Assembly (NCBI RefSeq): GCF_019857185.1
Contig: NZ_JAHWXP010000004.1
Location: forward strand, 1-64,000
Length of the DNA: 64,000 nucleotides
Source of the DNA: Alteriqipengyuania abyssalis
Lineage (GTDB): Bacteria > Pseudomonadota > Alphaproteobacteria > Sphingomonadales > Sphingomonadaceae
Direction: 5' to 3'
Shown here: positions 34,760 through 45,900 of the stretch, piece after piece
Layout: each line of letters starts with the position of its first letter
How positions within the stretch are numbered: the first letter of the stretch is position 1
The notes under the pieces: model-generated
The model's database searches: none
What the model saw: the letters and a program-made list of their open reading frames with translations, nothing else
What the model was told of the DNA's origin: nothing
Made by a program: the position numbers and the translations under genes

Positions 34760-36511
34760 TCAGAAGAAGCTCGAAAGCTCCTTTTTCAGGATCTTGCCAT
34801 TGGCATTGCGTGGCAAGGTCTCGTTTGAAAAGGCTATTTTCACCGGCACCTTGAACTTGGCCAGCCGGGCCGCGACCCATTCCTGCAATTCGGCCTCGCT
34901 CGCGCTAGTCCCCGGCGCAAGGTGGACCACTGCGGCAGGTTCCTCGCCCAGCTGCTGGTGCGGGATGCCGACCAGCGCGGCATCGGTCACCGCCGGGTGA
35001 TCGTAAAGCACGTTCTCGACCTCGGACGAATAGATGTTCTCACCCCCGCGGATGATCATGTCCTTCGCGCGGTCGGCGATGTAGCACCACCCTTCCTCGT
35101 CCAGCCGCGCGAGGTCGCCGGTGCGCACCCAGCCGTCGATGAAGGTCTCGGCGGTGGCTTCGGGGTTGTTCCAGTAGCCTTTCACGACCATCGGCCCGCG
35201 TGCCCACAACTCGCCGATCTCGCCGGTCGGCAATTCGCGCGTGCCATCCTCGCTCATGATCTTGAGGTCGGCGACCGCCACGGGAGGGCCGCAGCTGTCG
35301 GGGCGGTTGAGGTAATCCTCGCTCGAATGGCCGGTTACCGTCGCCATCGTCTCCGTCATCCCCCAGCCATTGCCGGGCAGCGCGCCGAATTCCTCGCGGA
35401 TCCGGCGGACCAGTTCGGGCGCGGCGGGCGCGCCGCCGTACGCAATCGCCTCTATGCTGGAGAGGTCGTAGTTCTTGCGTTCGGGATGTTCGAGCAATTG
35501 CCAGGCAATGGTCGGCACCCCGCCGGTGGAATTGACCTTCTCGCGCTCGATGATCTGGAAGGCTTCGACCGGGTCCCAGCGATACATGAAGATCAGCGTA
35601 TTGCCCGCAGCGATCGAGCCCATCAGTCCGGCGGAGCACGCGGTGACGTGGAACAGCGGAATGACGGTGAGCGTCGTCTTGGGCTGCGGTGCAGGGATTT
35701 CTTCGCCCCGGCGCAACACCGCGCAGGCGGCACCGAACCCGCTCGACATGATGTTGGTGCACAGGTTGCGATGCGTGCCCAGCGCGCCCTTGGGCTTGCC
35801 GGTGGTGCCGCTGGTGTAGAAGATCGTCGCGTCGTCTTCGGGCAGGATCTCCATCTCGGGCAGCGCGCGGGAAGGCAGGTCCTTGTAGGTCGGGGGCGTG
35901 CCAATCACGTCTTCCAGTCGCGAAGCACCCTCCGGATCACCCTCATGGCGGGTGACGAGCACGGTCTCCAGCGCCGGGCATTCGCCGCGCAGTTCGGCAA
36001 TCCGCTCCCACCGCTCTTCATCGCACACCAGCAGCTTGGTGCCCGAGTTGGCGAGCCCGTAGGCCAGCTCGCCGCCGGTCCACCACGCATTGAGCGGTAC
36101 GCAGATCGCGCCGATGGTGACCGCGGCGAAGAACACCACCGGCCATTCGGGCAGATTGCGCATCGCCAGCGCGACCCGGTCGCCCTTCTCTACACCGAGA
36201 GACTGGAATTCGTGGGCCAGCGTGGCGACCGCGCGGAACCATGCATCATAGGTCACCCGCTCGCCCTGGTAGATCATGAACTTGCGCTCGCCGTGCGTCT
36301 GACCGAGCAGCGCGATCGCGCGCAGGTTCGGCGGGGCGTGCTTCCACACGCGGGTCGGGACGCCGCGAATGTCGACCTCCTCCATCTCGAACCGCATGCC
36401 CGGCGCGGTCAGGATCGCCTTGCACTCGGCACGGCTGCGCGCGGGCCAGTTTTCGGGCGGGGTCCAGCCGATCGCGGAGGCGAGGTCCTTGGATTTAGCC
36501 GTGCTTGCCAT
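34760..36511 (-). CDS. AMP-forming acyl-CoA synthetase (ligase)
   Basis: A 583-residue member of the ANL superfamily activating a carboxylic acid to its CoA thioester with ATP. It shows the P-loop-like IFYTSGTTGKPKGALG, GWGMTETMAT, the hinge segment WVRTGDLARLDEEGWCYIAD and the catalytic Lys in LPRNANGKILKKEL. ATG 36511 overlaps the thiolase stop as TGATG, so the two genes are translationally coupled. The substrate is unknown; neighbours suggest a medium or bulky acid. Confidence 0.88.
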   Translation of the reverse strand: MASTAKSKDLASAIGWTPPENWPARSRAECKAILTAPGMRFEMEEVDIRGVPTRVWKHAPPNLRAIALLGQTHGERKFMIYQGERVTYDAWFRAVATLAHEFQSLGVEKGDRVALAMRNLPEWPVVFFAAVTIGAICVPLNAWWTGGELAYGLANSGTKLLVCDEERWERIAELRGECPALETVLVTRHEGDPEGASRLEDVIGTPPTYKDLPSRALPEMEILPEDDATIFYTSGTTGKPKGALGTHRNLCTNIMSSGFGAACAVLRRGEEIPAPQPKTTLTVIPLFHVTACSAGLMGSIAAGNTLIFMYRWDPVEAFQIIEREKVNSTGGVPTIAWQLLEHPERKNYDLSSIEAIAYGGAPAAPELVRRIREEFGALPGNGWGMTETMATVTGHSSEDYLNRPDSCGPPVAVADLKIMSEDGTRELPTGEIGELWARGPMVVKGYWNNPEATAETFIDGWVRTGDLARLDEEGWCYIADRAKDMIIRGGENIYSSEVENVLYDHPAVTDAALVGIPHQQLGEEPAAVVHLAPGTSASEAELQEWVAARLAKFKVPVKIAFSNETLPRNANGKILKKELSSFF

Positions 36512-37701
36512 CACAGCACCTCGAACAGGCCGGCCGCGCCCATTCCGCCGCCCACGCACATGGTGACGACGACATATTTAACGCCGCGCCGCTTGCCCTC
36601 GATTAGCGCATGGCCCACGCAGCGCGCGCCGGTCATACCGAAGGGGTGACCGATCGAGATCGAGCCGCCGTTGACGTTGAGCCGGTCGTCCGGAATGCCC
36701 AGCTTGTCGCGGCAGTAGAGCACCTGCACCGCGAACGCCTCGTTCAGCTCCCACAAGCCGATATCGTCGATCTTCAGATCGAACCGTTCGAGCAGCTTGG
36801 GGATAGCGAAGACCGGCCCGATGCCCATCTCGTCGGGCTTGGTGCCCGCGACCGCCATGCCGACATAGCGGCCCATCGGGGTGAGCCCGCGCGCCTTGGC
36901 GACCTCGGCCTCCATCAGCACGCTCGCCGCCGAGCCATCGGCCAGCTGGCTCGCATTGCCTGCGGTGATCGTGTGACCCTCGCCCATCACCGGATCGAGT
37001 TTCGCCAGCCCTTCGAGCGTGGTGTTCGGACGGTTGCAGTCATCCATCGCGATGGTGACGTTCCGTTGCGAGACCTCGCCGCTCTCGCGGTCCTTCACGT
37101 CCATCACGGTGGTGACCTCGATGATCTCGTCGGCCAGCTTGCCGCTCTCCTGCGCGGCGGCGGTCCGCTGCTGCGACTGGAGCGAGTAGGCGTCCTGATC
37201 ATCGCGGCTGATGCCGTAGCGCTTGGCGACGACTTCGGCGGTGCCGATCATCGGCATGAAGATATCGGGATGCATCTTCAGCAGCTCTTCGTCGCGATGC
37301 GGCTTGGCCGTGTTGTTGCGGATCGCGGTGATCGATTCCACGCCGCCCGCCACGCAGATATCCATTCGGTCGACGATGATCTGCTTGGCGGCGGTGGCGA
37401 TTGCCATCAGCCCGCTGGAACACTGCCGGTCGATGGTCATCCCTGCGACATCGACCGGGAGGCCCGCACGCAATGCGATCTGCCGACCGATGTTGAACCC
37501 TTGGGCCCCGCCCTGGCTGGCGGCGCCGAAGATGACGTCCTCGATCTCCCCGCCATCGAGCCCGGCCCGCTGGACCGCGGCCTCGACCGACCATGCCCCC
37601 AGCTGCACGGGGTGGGTAGCGTTGAAGGCCCCGCGGATCGATTTCGCAAGCGGGGTACGGGCGGTGGACACGATAACGGCGTCGCGCATTTTCCCAGACA
37701 T
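36511..37701 (-). CDS. Acetyl-CoA acyltransferase (thiolase)
   Basis: A 396-residue thiolase completing beta-oxidation by cleaving 3-ketoacyl-CoA. It has the nucleophile Cys94 in [10 protein letters not shown], the catalytic His in [12 protein letters not shown], and the second Cys in [13 protein letters not shown] chose ATG 37701, behind GAGGGAAAAGGA, because the thiolase fold starts there ([13 protein letters not shown]); the frame stays open 40 codons further. It shares an operon with the acyl-CoA ligase and is divergent from the esterase gene at 37893. Confidence 0.88.
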   Translation of the reverse strand: MSGKMRDAVIVSTARTPLAKSIRGAFNATHPVQLGAWSVEAAVQRAGLDGGEIEDVIFGAASQGGAQGFNIGRQIALRAGLPVDVAGMTIDRQCSSGLMAIATAAKQIIVDRMDICVAGGVESITAIRNNTAKPHRDEELLKMHPDIFMPMIGTAEVVAKRYGISRDDQDAYSLQSQQRTAAAQESGKLADEIIEVTTVMDVKDRESGEVSQRNVTIAMDDCNRPNTTLEGLAKLDPVMGEGHTITAGNASQLADGSAASVLMEAEVAKARGLTPMGRYVGMAVAGTKPDEMGIGPVFAIPKLLERFDLKIDDIGLWELNEAFAVQVLYCRDKLGIPDDRLNVNGGSISIGHPFGMTGARCVGHALIEGKRRGVKYVVVTMCVGGGMGAAGLFEVL

Positions 37702-37892
37702 TCCTTTTCCCTCGCGCCGATTCGTGTCGGCTTGGGTCCGATCTTGCCCCTTCACCCGATGGCAGGCAAGGACTACATGAATTTTTCTGAAAGAGGGGTA
37801 TGAGCCTTCACATCGCCGCAAAATCCGTTACCCCGGCACCGATAAAGATCAGGTACGGCCTAAATGGACCGGCCAGCAAAGGAGAGCATGGG

Positions 37893-39125
37893 ATGAAGCT
37901 GGGCAATCCGGAAGACCGGGGTTTCGACAGCGAAAGACTGCAGCGGATCGACCGTTTTCTGGACGAGACCTACCTCGAAACCGGGCGGCTCGCCATGATG
38001 CAGCTGCTGGTCTCGCGCGACGGGCAGCCCGTGCACTACTACCACGGCGGCACCTTGCGCGACGACGGCACGCCGATGCGCGAGGATGCGCTGTTCCGCA
38101 TCGCCAGCATGACCAAGCCGGTCACCTCGATCGCGTTCATGCAGCTGGTCGAGCAGTGCAAGGTCGCTCTGGAAGATCCGGTATCGCGAGTCCTGCCCGA
38201 ATTCGAAGACCTGGGGGCCTACGCGGGCGGCGGGGGCGACCTGCCCTTCGCGCCGACAAAGGCCGGCCGGCCAATGCGCTTCGTCGATCTGCTGTCGCAC
38301 ATGTCGGGCCTGACCTACGGCTTCCAGAACCGCACCAGCGTGGACGGGGCCTATCGCAAGGCCCGGCTCGACCTGTCGCGCGGCGCGATCACGTCGGACG
38401 AATATATCGCCACGCTGGCGGCTATCCCGCTCGAGTTCGAGCCGGGCACGCAGTGGAACTATTCGGTCTCGACCGACGTGCTCGGCGTTTGCGTCGAACG
38501 CATTTCCGGCATGAGGCTGGGCGATTACTTCCGCGAACACATCTTCGCCCCGCTGGGCATGGAGGATACCGGGTTCGACATCGACCCGGCCAAGCAGGAT
38601 CGCCTGACCGATGCCTATGCCTACCGCCCCGGCAAGCCCGCGCGGCTGATCGACAAGGGTGCGGAATCGCGTTTGATGGAACCGGCCAGCTTCCATTCGG
38701 GCGGCGGCGGGCTGATCTCTACCCTTGCGGATTACGACCGCTTCTGCACGATGCTGGTCAACCGGGGAGCCTGTCAGGGCGGGCAGATCGTTTCGCCCAA
38801 GACGCTCGACCTGATGATCGCGAACCACCTGCCGGGCGGGGTCGACCTGACGCAGATGAGCCAGAGCCTGTTCAGCGAGGCGAACAATGCGGGCACCGGC
38901 TTCGGTCTGGGCTTTGCGGTGGTCACCGACCCGGCGCGCACGCTGATCCCGGCGAGCAAGGGCGAATTCTACTGGGGCGGCGCCTATTCGACCGCCTTCT
39001 TCGTCGATCCGGTGGAGCGGATCACCTGCGTCTTCATGACCCAGCTCTACCCTTCCACCACGTTTCCCATCCGCCGACAGCTCAAGACGCTGATCTATTC
39101 GGCCCTCACCCACTCGAACGCCTGA
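37893..39125 (+). CDS. Serine hydrolase, beta-lactamase fold (family VIII esterase)
   Basis: A 410-residue protein of the class C beta-lactamase/EstB family. It shows the S-x-x-K motif SMTK (Ser72, Lys75), the Tyr of WNYSVS, and WGGAYST at the KTG-equivalent site. No signal peptide precedes MKLGNPEDRG, so a cytoplasmic esterase is more likely than a lactamase. AAGGAG lies nine bases before ATG 37893. It is followed 15 bp later by the FadB-type gene and is probably co-transcribed with it. Confidence 0.8.
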   Translation: MKLGNPEDRGFDSERLQRIDRFLDETYLETGRLAMMQLLVSRDGQPVHYYHGGTLRDDGTPMREDALFRIASMTKPVTSIAFMQLVEQCKVALEDPVSRVLPEFEDLGAYAGGGGDLPFAPTKAGRPMRFVDLLSHMSGLTYGFQNRTSVDGAYRKARLDLSRGAITSDEYIATLAAIPLEFEPGTQWNYSVSTDVLGVCVERISGMRLGDYFREHIFAPLGMEDTGFDIDPAKQDRLTDAYAYRPGKPARLIDKGAESRLMEPASFHSGGGGLISTLADYDRFCTMLVNRGACQGGQIVSPKTLDLMIANHLPGGVDLTQMSQSLFSEANNAGTGFGLGFAVVTDPARTLIPASKGEFYWGGAYSTAFFVDPVERITCVFMTQLYPSTTFPIRRQLKTLIYSALTHSNA

Positions 39126-39140
39126 AGGAGTATCGACACG

Positions 39141-41177
39141 ATGACCTCTCCCATTCGCACAGAACGCCACGACAACGTGCTGGTGATCATTTCCGACAAT
39201 CCCCCCGTCAACGCGCTGGGCCAGGCGGTCCGCGCCGGATTGACCGAGGGCATTGCCGAGGCGCTGGCCGACGATAGCGTCGAGGCGGTCGTCATCCGCT
39301 GCGACGGGCGCACCTTCTTTGCAGGCGCCGACATCACCGAATTCGGCAAGCCGCCGCAGGGGCCGAGCCTGCCCGAAGCGCTCGACAAGCTGGAGGCGAG
39401 CGACAAGCCGGTGGTCGCCGCGATCCACGGGACCGCGCTGGGCGGCGGCTGCGAAGTCGCGCTGGCGTGCCATTACCGCGTCGCCGTGCCGAGCGCGAAG
39501 ATGGGCCTGCCCGAAGTGAAGCTGGGCCTGATCCCCGGTGCCGCGGGCACGCAGCGCCTGCCGCGTCTGGTCGGCGCGGAAGCCGCCCTGCCCCTCGTCG
39601 CGATCGGCAATCCGATTTCGGCGAAGAAGGCCAAGGAAATCGGCCTGCTGGATGAGCTGGTGGGCGAGGACAGCCTTGCCGCCGACGCCATCGCCTTTGC
39701 CAAGTCGAAGATCGGCCAGCCGGTGCCGCGCTCCAGCGAGGGCGACGCCAACCAGGACGGGATCAAAAACCCCGATATCTTCGACGAATTCCGCGCCAAG
39801 AACGGCCGCAAGATGCGCGGGTTCGACGCGCCCAACGCGGCGATCGAAGCGGTGAAGGCGGCGGGCGAGCTGTCCTATGCCGAGGGCGTGAAGAAGGAAC
39901 GCGAGCTGTTCATGAAGCTCATGACCGGCACACAGTCCAAGGCGATGCGGCACTATTTCTTTGCCGAGCGTGCGGCCAACAAGGTCGACGACATTCCCGC
40001 CGACACCCCGCTGATCGACATCAAGAAGGTCGGCATCATCGGCGCGGGCACGATGGGCGGCGGGATCGCGATGAACTTCCTGTCCGCAGGCATCCCCGTC
40101 ACCATCCTCGAGATGAAGCAGGAAGCGCTCGACCGGGGCACCGCGACAATGCGCAAGAACTACGAAGCGACCGCGAAGAAAGGCCGGATGACCGCCGAGC
40201 AGGTCGAGCAGGCGATGGGCCTTCTCACCCCCACGCTCGAATATAGCGACCTCGCGGATTGCGACCTCGTGATCGAGGCGGTGTACGAGAGCATGGACGT
40301 GAAGAAGGACGTCTTCGGCAAGCTCGACGAGGTGGTGAAGGAGGGCGCGATCCTCGCGTCGAACACCAGCTATCTGAACATCGACGAGATCGCGACCGCG
40401 ACCAAGCGCCCCGGCTATGTTCTGGGCCTCCACTTCTTCAGCCCCGCCAACGTCATGAAGCTGCTCGAAGTGGTGCGCGGCGAGAAGACGCGCGACGATG
40501 TGCTGGCGACCGCGATGAAGCTGTCGAAGAAGATCGGCAAGGTCGCGGCGGTTTCGGGCGTGTGCCCCGGATTCATCGGCAACCGCATGCTCTCCAAGCG
40601 GCAGGAGCAGGCGAACCAGCTGATCCTCGAAGGCGCGAACTACTGGGATGTCGACGACGTGCTGCTCGAGTTCGGCTTCCCGATGGGGCCGTTCCAGATG
40701 GGCGACCTCGCCGGGATCGACATCGGCTGGCACCGCGACCCCACCAAGGTCACGACCATCCGCGAGGCGCTGTGCGCGGTGGGCCGCTTCGGCCAGAAGG
40801 CGGGCAAGGGCTTCTACGACTACGACGAAGCACGCCAGCGCACTCCGTCGGACGAGGTAAAGCAGATCATCGCCGATTTCGCGGAGAAGGAAGGCAACGA
40901 ACAGCGCGACATCTCGAAGGACGAGATCCGCGAACGCCTGCTCTACCCGATGGTCAACGAGGGCGCGAAGATCCTCGATGAAGGCATGGCGCAGCGCGCC
41001 AGCGACATCGATGTGGTGTGGATCAACGGCTATGGCTGGCCGCTCTACACCGGCGGCCCGATGTTCTGGGCCGATACGATCGGACTGGATACCGTGGTCG
41101 CGGGCCTCGAAAAGCACGGCCTGCCGGTGAGCGATTACCTGCGCAAGAAGGCAGAGGCAGGCGAGAGCTTCAACTAG
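39141..41177 (+). CDS. Enoyl-CoA hydratase/3-hydroxyacyl-CoA dehydrogenase fusion (FadB/FadJ type)
   Basis: A 678-residue two-step beta-oxidation enzyme. Residues ~1-190 are the crotonase domain with oxyanion-hole loop [18 protein letters not shown] and Glu in [20 protein letters not shown]. From ~295 there is a Rossmann fold ([17 protein letters not shown]), then the dehydrogenase signature [20 protein letters not shown] and two C-terminal helical domains. AAGGAG lies upstream of ATG 39141, and an intrinsic terminator follows. With the thiolase and dehydrogenases nearby it completes a beta-oxidation cycle. Confidence 0.9.
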   Translation: MTSPIRTERHDNVLVIISDNPPVNALGQAVRAGLTEGIAEALADDSVEAVVIRCDGRTFFAGADITEFGKPPQGPSLPEALDKLEASDKPVVAAIHGTALGGGCEVALACHYRVAVPSAKMGLPEVKLGLIPGAAGTQRLPRLVGAEAALPLVAIGNPISAKKAKEIGLLDELVGEDSLAADAIAFAKSKIGQPVPRSSEGDANQDGIKNPDIFDEFRAKNGRKMRGFDAPNAAIEAVKAAGELSYAEGVKKERELFMKLMTGTQSKAMRHYFFAERAANKVDDIPADTPLIDIKKVGIIGAGTMGGGIAMNFLSAGIPVTILEMKQEALDRGTATMRKNYEATAKKGRMTAEQVEQAMGLLTPTLEYSDLADCDLVIEAVYESMDVKKDVFGKLDEVVKEGAILASNTSYLNIDEIATATKRPGYVLGLHFFSPANVMKLLEVVRGEKTRDDVLATAMKLSKKIGKVAAVSGVCPGFIGNRMLSKRQEQANQLILEGANYWDVDDVLLEFGFPMGPFQMGDLAGIDIGWHRDPTKVTTIREALCAVGRFGQKAGKGFYDYDEARQRTPSDEVKQIIADFAEKEGNEQRDISKDEIRERLLYPMVNEGAKILDEGMAQRASDIDVVWINGYGWPLYTGGPMFWADTIGLDTVVAGLEKHGLPVSDYLRKKAEAGESFN

Positions 41178-41202
41178 GCTCTGCCTCACCCGGACACGAA
41201 GA

Positions 41203-41235
41203 GGCCGGCGCCCCACGCGGGACGCCGGCCTTTTT
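41203..41235 (+). terminator. Intrinsic terminator after FadB-type gene
   Basis: Arms GGCCGGCG and CGCCGGCC, extended by three more pairs after one mismatch, enclose a short loop and are followed directly by TTTTT. It lies 25 bp past the fadB-type stop and before the convergent carboxylesterase stop at 41248. Confidence 0.8.
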
Positions 41236-41247
41236 CATGTCCGCGCT

Positions 41248-42867
41248 TCAAAGCTCGCTGGGCAGTTCGCGAATGTCCTTTTCGGGGTCGTCGACCAGCT
41301 GCGGCTCGACGTTCAGCTCCATCACATTGCGGGCCGAGGGCGTGTAGGCCTTCCACTCGGGCAGAAGTTCGCTCGACGGGGTGCCGGTCTTGGCGAAGGC
41401 GATCCACGCGTCGCTCATCATGTCGGCCATTGTCTGGGCGTCCTCGCCGGTGCCAACCAGCGCCGCGCTTTCCTTCGCATTGTCGAACATCAGCGGGATG
41501 TCGAGCGTGTGCGGCGTGCGCAGCATGCCGCCGCCGATCGGCGTCTCCCACGTCAGACGATAGACGTAGACCGGCGCGCTCGCGGTCTTCGCCTGCTGGT
41601 CGGCCAGCAGGTAAGTGCCGCGCACGAAGCGGGTGCCCATCGCGATGGCCGCGAGGTGCGTGGGCGAATAGTCGGGATAGCGCTTGCGATAGGCGGCCAC
41701 CGCCGCAACCGCCTGTTCGCCCATCGCCCCGGTCATCGCGTTGAGCGTGCCCTCGGTCAGCCGCCCGAACCACGGTTGTGCGGCGACGAACAGCGTCATC
41801 TCGTCCTTGTTGTAGCCGATCAGCACCGGGATATCGCGCGACTGCTCGGGCGCGGCGGGCAGGAAGGGGTCGCGCGGGATGATCGTGCCGTCGGCAATCG
41901 GCCCGAACTGCGGCCCGCGCCCCATCGCGCCCTCCGCCGGGGTCGCCTTGCGCACCGCCTCGACGATCTCGTCGCTGCGCACATTGCGCAAATCGTCCAG
42001 CGTTTCGACGCCCGCCGCCTCCAGGATCTTCGCGGCATAATCCGCCGCCTCGGCAGGCTTGCCGCTGAACACGCCGGGGCCAGACTGGATCACCGCCTTG
42101 TCGAACAGGCCGTCGGCGGCGGGCATCGCCATCAGGTGGCTAACCTTCGACCCGCCCCCGGACTCGCCCATGATTGTGACATTGTCCGGATCGCCGCCGA
42201 AGCCCGCAATATTGTCGCGCACCCATTCGAGCGAGCGGACGAGGTCGAGATTGCCGACATTGCCCGAGGCGGCGAAGTCCTCGCCGAACTTTTCCGCGAG
42301 GTTGAGATAGCCGAAAGCGTTGAGCCGGTGGTTGACCGTGACGACGACGACGTCGCCCTTCTCCGCCAGATTGCGGCCATTATAGGCGGGCCAGTTGCCC
42401 GATCCGTAGGCGTAGCCGCCGCCGTGGAACCAGACCATCACGGGCCGTTTCTTCCCGTCGCCCGCCGCGGGGGTCCAGACGTTGAGGAACAGGCAATCCT
42501 CGTTGTCCATCTTCGCCTCGGTCGAGGTGGGGAAGATAGCCTGGATGCGGCGGGTCATCTCGGATTCGTTGGGCCCGCTCGCCGAATAGAGCTGCATGCA
42601 CGGCGCGCCGTAGCCGGTGGCATCGGCCACGCCCTCCCAAGCTTCGGGCTTCGCGGGCGGCTGGAAGCGCAGATCGCCCAGCGGCGGGGCGGCGTAGCGG
42701 ACACCGAGGAAAGCATCGATCCCGCCCTGTTCGAGGCCCTGCACCTTGCCTGCTTCGGTCTCGACCACCGGGGTCGCAGCGGGCGGCCCGGCACTGTCCT
42801 GCGCGGCGACCGGAGCACTCAGCGCAAGTACGGCGATCGATGCGAGCATCATGGCAGTTCGTGTCAT
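41248..42867 (-). CDS. Exported type-B carboxylesterase (1 of 4)
   Basis: A 539-residue alpha/beta hydrolase of the carboxylesterase B/PnbA family. A Sec signal ends at about APVAAQ. The oxyanion loop is WFHGGGYAYGSG, the nucleophile is Ser236 in GESGGG, and the His lies in HTLDIPLMFDN. The family Cys pair region EDCLFLNVW is present. ATG 42867 follows AGGAACC. The enzyme should hydrolyse esters in the periplasm. Just upstream on the same strand is a TonB receptor gene, so uptake and hydrolysis are probably linked. Confidence 0.88.
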   Translation of the reverse strand: MTRTAMMLASIAVLALSAPVAAQDSAGPPAATPVVETEAGKVQGLEQGGIDAFLGVRYAAPPLGDLRFQPPAKPEAWEGVADATGYGAPCMQLYSASGPNESEMTRRIQAIFPTSTEAKMDNEDCLFLNVWTPAAGDGKKRPVMVWFHGGGYAYGSGNWPAYNGRNLAEKGDVVVVTVNHRLNAFGYLNLAEKFGEDFAASGNVGNLDLVRSLEWVRDNIAGFGGDPDNVTIMGESGGGSKVSHLMAMPAADGLFDKAVIQSGPGVFSGKPAEAADYAAKILEAAGVETLDDLRNVRSDEIVEAVRKATPAEGAMGRGPQFGPIADGTIIPRDPFLPAAPEQSRDIPVLIGYNKDEMTLFVAAQPWFGRLTEGTLNAMTGAMGEQAVAAVAAYRKRYPDYSPTHLAAIAMGTRFVRGTYLLADQQAKTASAPVYVYRLTWETPIGGGMLRTPHTLDIPLMFDNAKESAALVGTGEDAQTMADMMSDAWIAFAKTGTPSSELLPEWKAYTPSARNVMELNVEPQLVDDPEKDIRELPSEL

Positions 42868-42963
42868 GTAAGGTTCCTCCCCTTGATGTGTCGTCGCGCG
42901 TGAAGGGGCGGAAAGCCGCCATTGGCCCCCGCCCCCTCGCACGACTGCTTCAATCGCTGCCGC

Positions 42964-45900
42964 TCAGAAGCGCAGCTTCACGCCGACCTTGAAGGTGCGC
43001 CCCTTGGCGGTGCCGATGAACGGGTCGTAGCTGTATTCGAGCCGGGCGGCAGGGGGGTCGGTATCGAACAGGTTTTCGATCCCGCCCTGCAGCTCCGCCT
43101 CGACCCCGGCCAGCGTCAGGTCGACCGTGGCGAAGAGATCGTGGACGAAGAAGTCGCCGATCTCGCGGCCGAAATTGGTCCCGCCGAACTCGGGCGTTTC
43201 GGCGCAGAACTGCAAGCCGTCGCAGCGGTTGTCAGTCACTCCGCCGATATAGTTGCTCGACCAGGTCACGCTGACCGGATCGAACTGCAGATTGAGGTAT
43301 CCGCTCGCCCGCCATTTCGACACGGTGCCCGGTGCGCGGTCGTAATTGGCATAGCCCGCCGCATCGTAGCCGGGGCTGAAGAGCAGCCCGTTGAATTCGA
43401 AATCGCTGAATTCGTACTTGAGCGTGTAGGTCGCGTTCGCGCCCAGATTCAGCCGCACCGGGCCAAGGTTGGTGCGGTAGTTGACGCTGAAGTCGAGACC
43501 GCTGGTGGTCACGTCGGGGCCGTTCACCGTCTGCGTCTGCAGTCGGCTGATGTCGTTCCCGATGGTCGTGCCCTGCGTGCAGACACCGCCTGCGAAGACC
43601 ACGTAGTCCACGAAAGGACTGGAGCAGTCGACCAGCTGGGTGCCGTCCTGCCCGCCGGGCGCGACGTTGGCCGCGATCGCCTGGATCGGCAGGTTGGTGA
43701 ACCGCCCTTCGAACTCGTAGGTCCAGTAATCGACGCTGAAGTTGAACCCGCCGAATTCGAGAATCGCACCCATGTTGTAGGTCAGCGCGGTTTCGGGCGC
43801 GAGCGCGGGATTGCCCACGGTGTCGGTCGCCTTGAAATTGCCGCCCAGCACGTTGATCCCCGCCACCGCGCGCACCCCGGCGGTGCCCAGATCGGCCGGC
43901 AGCGGCCCGCGGAACGTATCGCCCACAGACCCGCGCAGGGCGAGGAAATCGGTCACCTGCCAGCGGGCCGAGAGCTTGGGATTGACGGTCGAGCCGACCA
44001 GCCCGCCGTAATCCTCGAACCGGACCGCGCCGGTCAGCTCGAACCCGTCGAACACCTCCATCTGCGCCTCGGCAAACAGGGCGTAGACATCCTGCGACAG
44101 GCGCGCATCGGGATACTGGCCGAGGAAGGTGAACGCGCCGACCGGGAAGTTGGTGTCGTTCGGATCGTCGAGGCACGAGCGGTCGCCATCGATCGCACAC
44201 GGGTACGCCTCGGGATCGCTGAACCGGTTGAGCGGATCGGTCGCGAAATTGGTCTGCCGGAACTGGCCACCGAAGGCATAGCCCAGCGTCCGCCCGAACA
44301 CCTCGAAATCGCCGCTGAACACCGCATCGACGATAAACTGCTCTTCGGTCGCGCGCGTACCACTCTGCTGGGACAGGTAGTCGATCACTTCCTGCGAGTT
44401 CTCGTTCCCCGGAACATAGGCCGGATTGGTCAGGCCCAGCGCCGGATTGCCCGGCGCGGCATTGATGAACGGGTTGAAGTACAGGCACCCGTTCGCACCC
44501 GGCGTGGTGCCAGTGCAATTGTCGCCACCAAAGCCGTTGAGCGCGCGCTGCAAGCGGTCGCTGACCATGTCGTAGGAGAAGGCGAGGCGGGAGCTGCGGA
44601 TATAGGTGCCGAAGGTCTGCAGCGACAGATTGTCCGTCAGGTCGAAGTCGAACCCGGCGGACACGCGCCACGCATCGTTGATCGCCTGTCCCCGCCCGGC
44701 TCCGCGATCGTCGAGCGGATTGCCGCCCAGCGCAAAGGGCCGGAACAGCACGATGGACGCGAGAACCGGGGTGAACAGGCGCGGCGGCGTGCCCGGCGCG
44801 AAGGTCTGCTCGAGGAAGGCAGCATAGCCGGGGTTGCTGGCGGGCACGGTGAACGCGCTCGCGCTGCCGGGGCCGTTGGGGCCCTGGGTGATCGGATAGC
44901 TCGGCGAATAGCCAAGCTCCTTCAGCTCGGTATGCGAATAGAGCGCTTCGGCGGTGAAACGGACCGTGTCGGAGAGGTCGACCAGCAGCTGGCCATAGAA
45001 CTGGTAGCGGTCTTCTTCCTCGATCAGGTTGACGAAGGGGATGTAGCTATAGCGACAGACCGGAAGCGGCGCGCCGACCGCGCGGGGGAATGCACCTTCG
45101 ATCCCGCCCAGCGATTCACACGCATCCACGCGATTGCCGTCGACCCCCAGCCCCAGCGTCGTCACCCCGCGCCCGGGAATGACCCCGAGCGGCGCATAGA
45201 GGCCCGGATTGCTGAGGAAGGAATAGCCGGTGGGATTGTCCGCGTAAGGCACCTGGGTGAAATCGCGCGCGGTCGTGGGCAGTTCGGACCTGTGCTGCCA
45301 GCCCGCCCCGATCATCAGGTTGGCCGCGCCCAGATCGAACCCGGCGAGCGCGCTGAGGCGATAATTATTGTCCGACCCGTCGACGAACTCGTAATCGCCG
45401 GCCAGCTCGACGCCGGTGAAATCGCGCCGGGTGACGAAGTTGGCGACGCCCGCGATGGCATCCGAGCCATAGGTGGAGGCGGCACCGTCTTTGAGCACCT
45501 CGATCCGGTCCAGCGCGAACAGCGGGATCAGGTTGGTATCCGCCGCGCCATCGCCCGGTTCGGTTGCGAAGCGGCGATTGTTGAACAGCACAAGCGTCCG
45601 CTCACGCCCCAGGCTGCGCAGGTTGATCGAGCCGACGCCCTGGCTGCCGCCCGCACCGTACTGGTTGGAATCGCCGAGCACCGGGCCGACCGAGGGGAGG
45701 CTCTTGATGAACTCCAGCGGGCTGTCGATCCCGCGCGCTTCCAGCTCTGCCTGACCGAACACGTCGACCGGCTGCGCGCCGTCTTCGCGCTGGCCCTTGA
45801 TATACGATCCGGTGACCACGATCGTCACATCGGGTTCGGACTCAATCTGCTCGGCAAGCTCGGGCTGGTTCTGCGCGTCGCTGTCCGGGGTGGTCTGCGC

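Noticed and set aside
37893-39125. Antibiotic-resistance beta-lactamase
   Set aside because: It has no signal peptide, WGGAY in place of the KTG motif, and a beta-oxidation neighbourhood, which fit a family VIII esterase better.
37860-41216. 1118-codon minus-strand frame over the esterase and FadB-type gene
   Set aside because: Both covered genes have full motif sets and binding sites on the plus strand; this frame is rich in Arg, Ala and His, typical of an antisense shadow.
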